In this document: positions 25,139 to 32,878 of the stretch, piece after piece | Position numbering within the stretch: position 1 is the first letter of the stretch | Layout of the letters: every line of letters starts with the position of its first letter | NCBI GenBank assembly: GCA_000733415.1 | Contig: KL662191.1 | Span: 1,746,199-1,810,198 of the forward strand | Direction of reading: 5' to 3' | DNA: 64,000 nucleotides | Origin: [Leptolyngbya] sp. JSC-1 | GTDB lineage: Bacteria > Cyanobacteriota > Cyanobacteriia > Elainellales > Elainellaceae | The notes under the pieces: generated by a model | Database searches by the model: none | Told to the model about the DNA's origin: nothing | The model's input: only the letters and a program-made list of their open reading frames with translations | Made by a program: the position numbers and the translations under genes

Positions 25139-27334
25139 TTAATTCACCGGCACTGCCGCATTCACAATCGGCATCAAGGCTCCAGATTGCTCTTGCCCAT
25201 TCACTGCCAAATCACAGTGGCAGAGGTAGACCCTTACTGACCGTTGATCAGAGGAATCAGTTGCACGACCCAGTAGATCTACAATTTCCCGCTCCAGGTA
25301 ATTCTGGTTTGCCGTAAATTCGTCAGCCGCGGTCCAAATCCGGTTTAGCCGTTGGCGCAGGAACAGTGGTGCTGCAAATAAACTGACCCGTCCCGTTAGC
25401 CAAAACGGGGAACCAGCATCGAGCCAAAACTGCCAGCGATGGTAAAGTCGCTCGCTGCGGTACTGATAGATCGTGGCTAGGGTGACGGCTGGTTTAGCAG
25501 GATCCCTTGCTTCAGCAGGCGGATTGCCCGTGATGGTTCCGGCTCGCAAAAGCTGAATGAATCGACCGGCACTGGTCGCAGCAGAAACCGGCGTGCGATT
25601 AAACTGCCCCAACCGACTCTCTACTTCCCAATAGTGCTGGGCGGCCTCCATCAACTCCCGCAGCAGCGTCTGTTGGTCGTAGGTCAACTCACCGCTGAAA
25701 AACCGCTGGATTGCCCGTTCTATCATTACTGCTGGGCTGATAGTAGCCTGCTGTTGCTGAACTGTGAGCCACTGCAAAAATTCGCCATAGGCTTCGGCAG
25801 CCTGATAGCCCAACCGATCCCAGCGGGGAAAACTTGTGGCTGGCAGCAGTTGGGGAGTCAGCGGATCTGGCACAAAACAATGATCGGCCAGTAGTCCTGC
25901 CCGCACTGGATCGATGCGCGGCTTTCCCGCCACTCCCTGAGGCGTGATCGAAAACGAAGGGGCATCAGGCGCAGATGCAGCCACCGCCGCACGAGGTTGG
26001 CTCTGGCTCAAAATTACCAGCATCTCAGCCACCGCCTCCCGATCCACCAAACGGCCTAGGTTGGGATAGATCAGGGCCAGCAGAGTCAAAAGGGACCGCA
26101 CCAACGGCGACCGCACCAACGGCTGCTGCAGATTGAGCAAAACCAGTGGAATCCCCTTGCTGCTCAAAATTTCTTCCAGCGTGTAGCGAGTAATCGCATC
26201 CAAACCCGGCGCAATAATCGCGATCTCCTGCGGTTGCACCTCCTGAGACTGAACTGCTGTAGCGATGATTTCGGCAGTTTGACGCAGCAGTTGGGCCTTC
26301 GACACGGTTTGAATCAGCCGCACCGAGTCGGGTAACTGGGGCATCGACAGCGGGTTCCGAATCGCTTCTACCATGACCTGCCCCCAGCCAACCGCCAAAT
26401 TATCCGCAGGAGGTTGAAGGAGTTCCACTCGACAGCGTTCGGCCAAATCAGCCCAGTAGTCGGGGTCGGCTCCCAGCCCTAGACGAATCCCGCCCTGAGG
26501 ATTAAAACTGAATGCCGCCGGAATGTCCTGATTCAGAAAAAACTCAAATAGGGCACGGGCCGCCGCGGGATACTCGTCTACGTCATCGGCCAGCACAGCT
26601 CGATAGCGCTGTTTTAACTGCTGCTGATAGCGAGGATTGGGCAGCAGATAGCGCCAGTACAGTTCGCTCAAAATGGCGTAGGTTAGGATTCCCCGTTCCA
26701 AGCACCAGCGCCACCAGCGGTTCACCGCATCACCCATCTGTCGCCACAATTGTGGTGAGCCAGCTTGCTCGGTCAAACCCTCTTCTAACAGCAGGGGAAT
26801 TTGTTCGTGGGGAGTGCCACTCGCTGCTGCCAAGCGCAATAACTCCAATATCCGCTGCACCATCATTGCATCGGGGACGCCAGTCTGCCGTAACTGCCCC
26901 GATTCTAGCTGAGGCAGCCAAAGCCGCGCCGCCAACTCCTGTTCGGTTTCAGGATGCAGACGCATCGGAGCCTCTGTCTTTAACTCCAATTGCGCCATCA
27001 GCAGCGGCCAGAATTGCATCACCTCATTTTGAAAAAAGCCAACGGGCGTGAAACACTCAAACAGAGTTGAGCTTGCTGGAGTTGCGGCTGGTGCAATTCG
27101 GTCCAACAGAGACAGACGGTTGCTGCTACTAGCGGCAAAAATCAGACATGGCGGCGCTTGAGATACCAGCGAAAAACCCGATTCCGGGCTTTGCATCCCA
27201 GCAGTTTGCACCCCATTCCAGCGGCGTAACTGCTCAATTAACCGAGTGGTTTTACCGCTGCCAGTAGCTCCTGTATACCAGATCGAAGTTGTAGGTACCG
27301 ACCCCGCTTGGAAGGATTTGTTATGATACTGCAT
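25139..27334 (-). CDS. UvrD/Rep-like (SF1) helicase-related ATPase
   Basis: A 731-residue protein with a clear Walker A, ATGSGKTTRLIEQL (residues 22-35), and a Walker B-like VLADDVDEYPAAA near 240-252. Later it has a superfamily-1 helicase-like second half: TAVQSQEVQPQEIAIIAPG and EILSSKGIPLVLLN. It lacks an obvious C-terminal motif VI arginine segment and ends shorter than typical UvrD or AddB subunits. It matches cyanobacterial proteins usually annotated as helicase-like or recombination-related. Its role in DNA repair is an inference. It is divergent from the pcxA gene across a 340-base spacer. Confidence 0.7.
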   Translation of the reverse strand: MQYHNKSFQAGSVPTTSIWYTGATGSGKTTRLIEQLRRWNGVQTAGMQSPESGFSLVSQAPPCLIFAASSSNRLSLLDRIAPAATPASSTLFECFTPVGFFQNEVMQFWPLLMAQLELKTEAPMRLHPETEQELAARLWLPQLESGQLRQTGVPDAMMVQRILELLRLAAASGTPHEQIPLLLEEGLTEQAGSPQLWRQMGDAVNRWWRWCLERGILTYAILSELYWRYLLPNPRYQQQLKQRYRAVLADDVDEYPAAARALFEFFLNQDIPAAFSFNPQGGIRLGLGADPDYWADLAERCRVELLQPPADNLAVGWGQVMVEAIRNPLSMPQLPDSVRLIQTVSKAQLLRQTAEIIATAVQSQEVQPQEIAIIAPGLDAITRYTLEEILSSKGIPLVLLNLQQPLVRSPLVRSLLTLLALIYPNLGRLVDREAVAEMLVILSQSQPRAAVAASAPDAPSFSITPQGVAGKPRIDPVRAGLLADHCFVPDPLTPQLLPATSFPRWDRLGYQAAEAYGEFLQWLTVQQQQATISPAVMIERAIQRFFSGELTYDQQTLLRELMEAAQHYWEVESRLGQFNRTPVSAATSAGRFIQLLRAGTITGNPPAEARDPAKPAVTLATIYQYRSERLYHRWQFWLDAGSPFWLTGRVSLFAAPLFLRQRLNRIWTAADEFTANQNYLEREIVDLLGRATDSSDQRSVRVYLCHCDLAVNGQEQSGALMPIVNAAVPVN

Positions 27335-27676
27335 AATTTAATTCTAGATCTTTAGATTGAACAATACAGGAGCAACGTTGACACAAAGCTCAAGCAAAAA
27401 ATCAGGAAAAAGCTTAAATGGATTGTTACTGTTTTTAATCAATCGATTTCTAATTAACAGCTATCAAATAACGACTGATAGTGACTGATAGTTGCTGATA
27501 GCTCAAATGGCTCTATCGCTAATTCATCGAATTGATTAAATTATGATTGGAAGCGGTTTCCCTATCAGCTAATTTGTGGTCTTAAACTCAAACTTTAAAG
27601 AAACTCTTAAATTATTTGGGCGATCAAGCACTGCTAATTTTCTATTAATGTCGTGTAATGTCGTGCGACAGAAACC
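27335..27676. other. Divergent intergenic region with hairpin and 10-bp repeats
   Basis: An AT-rich region between divergent genes. Three 10-base units ending CTGATA lie at 27471-27500. AGCTATCA at 27459-27466 is the exact inverse of TGATAGCT at 27496-27503, so the repeats sit in a possible hairpin. It should contain both promoters. Confidence 0.5.
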
Positions 27677-29017
27677 ATGCACAATTCTTTTTTGGGTCCG
27701 GTTAGAAGCTCTCTCCAAGCCGCAAATCGCTGGTTGCTTCGCACTCCTGAGCGAGCGCTGAACGAAGCCTATGAAGCAGCCTTGAGAATTAAAGGACTCG
27801 AGGATGCCCATTTTAACGGCAATCGAATTTTGCTGAATTCAGGCAACTATAGCAAAAGTGCTCAAGCTTACTTTCAGGGAGAATTAAAAAAGTATCTCAA
27901 CATTATTAAAGTTAGACTGATTGAATTCAAGGCTAGTCGTTCGGTTGTGCGCCTGTCCAACCAATCGGTAACTGAAATTCAACTTAATGAAAGTGCGACC
28001 GATTTACGCACAATCAGCGTGATCGATCAGCCCAATTTAATTCTGAAAAAATTGCGGTTTATCGACGACGTTGTTGCTCGCTATGAGCAACCAGAACCCG
28101 GATCGGTCATCATTGTCACGGAGCCAAATATTGCTAAGGCCAGTAGCTCATCTCTCAACCCAGCTAATGGCTTGAACCCCTCTGATGACCTACCCAAACG
28201 CGATCTTAAATCAATTACAGATAAAACCGGCGTGTTGCCTCGTTCAATTCTAGAAACGGTTGATCGGATTAAGCGCGACCTCGATCCCCAAGCCGAACAG
28301 GAGGTTTTGCAGGATTTTCGGGTCTCCCGCTCCAAGACCATCATTTCAATTCGGCTGGTCTTGCTGATGATTATCATCCCCCTGTTGACCCAGCAGATTT
28401 CAAAAAATTTCCTGGTGGGACCGATTGTGGATCGGGTCAGAGAGCAGTCAGAACAGGCATCGCCATTTTTGAATTACGAACTCGAAGAAGAAGCCCTCAA
28501 CGAACTCCAGCGGTTTGAGCAGCGGCTGCGGTTTGAGATTCTGATTGGCAAAGCCCCACCGATTGGCGATGAAGCAATTGTCGAGCGGGTCAGAGAGAGA
28601 GCCAGCGAAATTGAAGCCCAGTACCGTCGAATTGGTTCCGATGCCATCAAGAATGTCTTTTCCGACTTGTTGGGCCTATTGGCCTTTGTCGTGGTCATTG
28701 CTACCAGCAAACGGGAAATCGCGGTGCTCAAATCCTTTATGGATACGCTAATCTATGGTCTCAGCGACAGTGCCAAAGCGTTTATCATTATTTTGTTTAC
28801 TGATATTTTTGTCGGCTTCCACTCACCCCACGGTTGGGAAGTACTGCTCGAAAGCGTGTCTCGCCATCTAGGTCTACCGGCCAATCGAGATTTTATTTTC
28901 CTATTTATCGCTACATTCCCGGTGATTCTAGACACTATCTTCAAATACTGGATCTTCCGCTATCTCAATCGGGTTTCACCCTCAGCCGTTGCCACCTATC
29001 GCAACATGAACGAGTAA
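27677..29017 (+). CDS. pcxA: Proton extrusion protein PcxA (CemA/CotA family)
   Basis: A 446-residue inner-membrane protein required in cyanobacteria for light-induced, Na-dependent proton extrusion and linked to inorganic carbon uptake; the chloroplast homologue is CemA. The N-terminal half is soluble, with a conserved RALNEAYEAALRIKGLEDAHF-type start. The C-terminal half has four hydrophobic helices starting at SIRLVLLMIIIPLLTQQIS (near residue 224). The family blocks are ISKNFLVGPIVDR, DAIKNVFSDLLGLLAFVVV, LLFTDIFVGFHSPHGWEVLL-like and PVILDTIFKYWIFRYLNRVS. The length matches cyanobacterial PcxA rather than the shorter CemA. Confidence 0.92.
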   Translation: MHNSFLGPVRSSLQAANRWLLRTPERALNEAYEAALRIKGLEDAHFNGNRILLNSGNYSKSAQAYFQGELKKYLNIIKVRLIEFKASRSVVRLSNQSVTEIQLNESATDLRTISVIDQPNLILKKLRFIDDVVARYEQPEPGSVIIVTEPNIAKASSSSLNPANGLNPSDDLPKRDLKSITDKTGVLPRSILETVDRIKRDLDPQAEQEVLQDFRVSRSKTIISIRLVLLMIIIPLLTQQISKNFLVGPIVDRVREQSEQASPFLNYELEEEALNELQRFEQRLRFEILIGKAPPIGDEAIVERVRERASEIEAQYRRIGSDAIKNVFSDLLGLLAFVVVIATSKREIAVLKSFMDTLIYGLSDSAKAFIIILFTDIFVGFHSPHGWEVLLESVSRHLGLPANRDFIFLFIATFPVILDTIFKYWIFRYLNRVSPSAVATYRNMNE

Positions 29018-29201
29018 TACATGAAACCAGCCATAAACGAGTAATAAACCAGGAATAACGGTTGCTTTAGGTCCCATCTGCTAGTGCCTATAGCAGCACC
29101 TGATTGCAGAATATACCCAGAACCCAGCTATCACCAACCCATTCACGCCTCTACTCCCATTAAAATATCGCTCCCATATCTTCCTGAATGCCAAACCCCA
29201 A

Positions 29202-30485
29202 ATGTCCAAACCGTTTGCTCCTCCCAAAATCGCTCCTGAGGCTGCTGCGACCGTGAAATTTTGGCAGCAAGTACGCTTAAGGTTGAGTTTGATTTTGGGC
29301 ACGGGCGTCTTCGTGGGCATTGGTATTGCGGCTGATGTGGCGGCGGCTGATGCAGTTTGGGCCTTGACCTTTGCAGCAGTAGTTGCCTTGGGCAACGGTT
29401 GGGTTGAAGTTGCCAATGTCACTCCTCCTGAGATACCAAGCCACCAAACTTGGCTGCAATTTGCGGCCCAATCCACCTTGTTTCTGGCCAAGCTGACCTC
29501 TGGCGCTGCCGCCGCTCTGGGCGTATCTGGGTATTTACTTAGTGGTTTGTACCACCCAGCTCCCATCTGGCTCGTACCGATCGCCCTATTGGTGATTGTG
29601 GGATTGACCCGGTTGAGTTGGCGCGGGCGCTCCTTAGCCCGACTCAGGCGAGTCACGGTTATGATCACTGCCGTTTCGCTGTTGGGCTTAATTGGGGTGG
29701 GCCTGCTCAAAATTAGCCAAACCAGCAGTGCAGAGGCGGTACTGTTGGCTCAAGCCAACGATAGAGCGACCCCGATAGCCCTCTTACAGGCAACAACGCT
29801 GATGACTGCAGCTTACGCTGGCTTCGAATCTCTGGCACCCCAGCCTAACTTCAGATCGGCCAGACAGCTCTTGAGCGCCATTGGTTTAGCGATTGGCCTG
29901 GCCTGGTCACTGTATCTGGCCGTTGCAATCGTTGGCATTCAAACAGTAGGTGCTGGAGTTTTAGGCAGTTCAGTCACCGCGTCGGTGGCTCCTCTGGTTA
30001 TGGTGATGCGCAGTTTGGCCCTACCCGGCGGTGTTTATTTGATTACCCTAGGAGCCGTGGCTGCCATGAGCGGCATGATTTTGTCGCTCCTACCTCAATT
30101 GACAGAACGGTTACAACACCTGAATCAAGCGGTCAGCCCGCCTGAAGCTTGGCCTAACCAGGAAGCAGAAACCCTCTCTCCCCAACTGGCACTAGGGTTG
30201 GTCAGTTTGATTTTGAGCTGTATTTTGTGGGTCGGCGATGTGCAGACAATTTGGTCGTTCAGTGCCTTTGCGTTCCTGCTGCACTATGCTCTGATGCATT
30301 GGGCCGCTCTGCGACAGGCAAGTGCACCTCGTGTTTGTCCCCGTTGGCTTAACGGCCTTGGTTTAGTCGTATGTGTGGGTTTGGCGTTTTGGGTGGAATG
30401 GTCCGTTTGGCTCGTGAGCTTGGGCTTAGTAGCGTTGGGTTTAGTTTGGCGGGGCATGATGCTGTGGACGGATGAACAGGGGTGA
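29202..30485 (+). CDS. APC-superfamily amino acid permease-like transporter
   Basis: A 427-residue polytopic membrane protein with about 12 hydrophobic helices. The first helix contains LILGTGVFVGIGIAADVA, the usual GTGIF-type start of APC permeases, and a later helix has TTLMTAAYAGFESLAPQPNF. It should move amino acids or amines across the cytoplasmic membrane, but no substrate can be read from the sequence. The nuclease gene follows 45 bases later on the same strand, so the two may share a transcript. Confidence 0.8.
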   Translation: MSKPFAPPKIAPEAAATVKFWQQVRLRLSLILGTGVFVGIGIAADVAAADAVWALTFAAVVALGNGWVEVANVTPPEIPSHQTWLQFAAQSTLFLAKLTSGAAAALGVSGYLLSGLYHPAPIWLVPIALLVIVGLTRLSWRGRSLARLRRVTVMITAVSLLGLIGVGLLKISQTSSAEAVLLAQANDRATPIALLQATTLMTAAYAGFESLAPQPNFRSARQLLSAIGLAIGLAWSLYLAVAIVGIQTVGAGVLGSSVTASVAPLVMVMRSLALPGGVYLITLGAVAAMSGMILSLLPQLTERLQHLNQAVSPPEAWPNQEAETLSPQLALGLVSLILSCILWVGDVQTIWSFSAFAFLLHYALMHWAALRQASAPRVCPRWLNGLGLVVCVGLAFWVEWSVWLVSLGLVALGLVWRGMMLWTDEQG

Positions 30486-30530
30486 TGAGCAGGACGGATT
30501 GAACAGGGGCGATGGAGCAGGGGTAGGGAA

Positions 30531-31367
30531 ATGAAATTCGGGCAACGTTTATGGCAGAGATTAGGCATACTGGGGCTGGCTATTTTGCTATCGAGCTGCA
30601 CGATGCTGCTCAATCCGGCCTCGATTGGGCAAGATAGCCCCCATCTACTATTGGGCAACCCTAGCGGCGCTACGATTTTTAATGCTAAAAACTATCTGAT
30701 CAGTCGGCCCCAGTACGCCCTATCCTACAATCGCGATAAAGGAATTCCCAATTGGGCCAGTTGGCAGCTCAACCAAAACTGGCTAGGGCAATTGCCACGT
30801 CCACCCTTCGCGCCAGATGCATCGCTACCGTCGGGATGGTATCAGGTGCAGCCAAGGGACTATACCGGTACTGGATTTGACCGAGGCCATTTGATTCCGG
30901 CTGCCGACCGCAACAGGTCCGAAACAGACAGCAAATCCGTATTTTTGATGACCAATATTCTGCCGCAGGCACCCGATAACAACCAAGGCCCATGGGAACG
31001 CCTGGAGAGCTACTGTCGAGAGTTGGCGCGTCAGGGCAAGGAGCTATACATTATTGCTGGCGGCTATGGCGAAGGCGGGATCGGCTTGAAAGGAAAGCGC
31101 ACAGCTATCGCCGCAGGTAAGATTACCGTTCCAGATCAGCTCTGGAAGATCGTTGTCGTCATGGATCGTCCCGGCTTGGGAGTAGAAAGCCTGAAGACAG
31201 AAACACCCGTGATTGCTGTGATTATGCCCAATCAACAGGGGATCAAAGAAATGGCTTGGAAGAGCTATCGTACTTCCATTGATGCCATCGAGCAGCTTAC
31301 GGGCTATGACTTCCTCACGACTGTTCCAGAACCGATTCAGTCTGTCCTCGAAGCTAAAGCGAATTAA
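30531..31367 (+). CDS. nucA: DNA/RNA non-specific endonuclease (NucA family), exported
   Basis: A 278-residue sugar-nonspecific nuclease of the NUC1/NucA family. A lipoprotein-type N-terminus LAILLSSC places it on the membrane outside the cytoplasm. The active site is DRGHLIPAADR (near residues 120-130), with the catalytic His and the conserved Asn in MTNILPQAPDNNQGPWERLE holding Mg. WYQVQPRDYTGTGFDRGHL and the C-terminal LTGYDF are also typical. It may digest extracellular DNA. An AGGGGTAGGGA lies before the ATG. Confidence 0.92.
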   Translation: MKFGQRLWQRLGILGLAILLSSCTMLLNPASIGQDSPHLLLGNPSGATIFNAKNYLISRPQYALSYNRDKGIPNWASWQLNQNWLGQLPRPPFAPDASLPSGWYQVQPRDYTGTGFDRGHLIPAADRNRSETDSKSVFLMTNILPQAPDNNQGPWERLESYCRELARQGKELYIIAGGYGEGGIGLKGKRTAIAAGKITVPDQLWKIVVVMDRPGLGVESLKTETPVIAVIMPNQQGIKEMAWKSYRTSIDAIEQLTGYDFLTTVPEPIQSVLEAKAN

Positions 31368-31402
31368 AGAATATTCCAGGTTAAAGATTACTTCAGACTA
31401 GG

Positions 31403-31768
31403 TTACTCCAAGCCCATCAGCATCTCTTCGGTCATGATTGGAGTAACTGGAGCCACCGGAATAGCCTCTGTTTCCGGTAAAGTAAGAGTTGGTAAAGCCA
31501 ATTCAGAGGTAATCTGAGTTTCGGGATCGCTAGAAGGCGATAGCCACGAACCGATCCCCGCTAGCTGCTGCCAATTCGCAGTAAAGGGAGCCATTGCGAG
31601 AGAGCAAGTTTTCCAGCTTCCTTGCACCGGTACCCCAAGCTGCTGACAATATCCACCTCGCCGCCCTTCTGCCCTGTAGGAGCGGCAGTGACGGCAAGCA
31701 GAAATTCTGTCATTCACGGGTTTCATAGACGAGGCATTCCCAGAGCGAATCTTCCACTTCATTCTCAT
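31403..31768 (-). CDS. Cysteine-rich conserved hypothetical protein
   Basis: An open frame of up to 121 residues. A better start is the Met at codon 16 (31721-31723, MKPVNDRISACRHCRSY), giving 106 residues. The first half has four cysteines in CRHC, GYCQQLG and WKTCSLA, which could bind a metal. The second half is Pro/Thr/Glu-rich and looks disordered. It resembles small cyanobacterial proteins of unknown function. I cannot name the family. Confidence 0.6.
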   Translation of the reverse strand: MRMKWKIRSGNASSMKPVNDRISACRHCRSYRAEGRRGGYCQQLGVPVQGSWKTCSLAMAPFTANWQQLAGIGSWLSPSSDPETQITSELALPTLTLPETEAIPVAPVTPIMTEEMLMGLE

Positions 31769-32322
31769 CTCAGCTATTTATAGGTTTTGAACGAATAACG
31801 GGCATGTAAAGCTCGTGTGGTAAAGTTTTCAACGATCCCGAAGAGAAGATAACAATTTAGATTCTCTTTAGACTCCTGTTAAGTTACGGATACATTTCCA
31901 ACACCTGAGTATTTCCACAAGGGTTTTGGGTAACTCTACGGATATTTCTGTAAACTAACTAGGGATCACGGAAAAACCACCAAGCCTCAAATACTAAGCA
32001 TTTCTTTAAAAACAAAAGAAGCACCTAAAAATAGGTATATCGTTCGCTCGATTACTCGGCATCTGTCCTAATGAATAAAGTGAATTGTCGCAGAACTAAC
32101 GTGGGGATCACGCAAGATTAAAGGACAGCAGAAAATTACGTTCTGTAATAAAAATAAATATGGCAATTTATTAAAAACTAAGTTAAGGAAATCAAAGTCA
32201 CGAATTAAGAGTATGCGGCTTATGATTTGGGCCTTATTTAACTAGGAATTGAATTAATGATTTGTTAAAAGATTTAGTGCAAAATCAATAAATGATCGCT
32301 TTTGTCAACTTCCTTTCAGTCC
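31769..32322. other. AT-rich intergenic region
   Basis: About 550 bases with no supportable gene. The composition is markedly AT-richer than the surrounding coding DNA. It should carry promoters for the cysteine-rich gene (minus) and DUF1824 (plus). No clear motif was found. Confidence 0.45.
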
Positions 32323-32775
32323 ATGATAAGTCCTGACGAAATCTCCCTTACCGTAGATGCTGCCTGCCAATTGCTGCGGCAATCCAACTGCTTGAATCAA
32401 GCGTCATCCCATCAGGGATTTGACCAGCCGCCCAGTTCAATCGACAGAGCCAGCCTGCAGCGGGCATTACAGGTTGTTGCAGCAGCGTCAGATTATCAAA
32501 TCCTAGGTATTTGCGCAGGTTCCCAAGCGGAGGCAGTGCGGGCGCTCAACTCCTACGCAACCGCCTTGGGATATGGCCAAGGTGACTGGTCTCCCGTCGA
32601 ACGAGCCGTCATGGATGGTGCCGTCTACATCAAATTCAATCCTAATACCGGCCTTTGCTATGCCGATGCCTACACGGGTAACTATCGGGGGGTGCTAGTT
32701 TCCTGCCAATCGGCAGAAGCAACTGACGTGAACGAGATGTTTGGGCACTTGCCGCTCGATCTATTTGAACCGTAG
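32323..32775 (+). CDS. DUF1824 family protein
   Basis: About 150 residues from the ATG at 32323 (MISPDEISLTVDAACQLL); an in-frame TTG at 32302 is less likely. It matches DUF1824, a family found in cyanobacteria, by the blocks LQVVAAASDYQILGICAGSQ, ALNSYATALGY, VYIKFNPNTGLCY and RGVLVSCQS. The family fold is known but its function is not. The ligA start follows about 95 bases later on the same strand. Confidence 0.85.
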   Translation: MISPDEISLTVDAACQLLRQSNCLNQASSHQGFDQPPSSIDRASLQRALQVVAAASDYQILGICAGSQAEAVRALNSYATALGYGQGDWSPVERAVMDGAVYIKFNPNTGLCYADAYTGNYRGVLVSCQSAEATDVNEMFGHLPLDLFEP

Positions 32776-32836
32776 TGGCATTCCAAAATCGCAATTTTTG
32801 GTTACAATCGTCAGGCCAGAGACCCTCCATCGCTGC

Positions 32837-32878
32837 GATTCATGGCTTCAGATTCATGGCTTCAGATTCATGGCTTCA
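32837..32878 (+). repeat. Triple 14-bp repeat spanning the ligA start codon
   Basis: GATTCATGGCTTCA is repeated three times without a gap (32837-32850, 32851-32864, 32865-32878). Each copy carries an ATG in a different reading frame; only the last (32870) is in the ligA frame. Confidence 0.9.

Noticed and set aside
25100..25175. tRNA-like T-arm (GGTTCAATCCC on the minus strand)
   Set aside because: No matching acceptor, D or anticodon arms are found in the expected places, and it overlaps the end of a gene.
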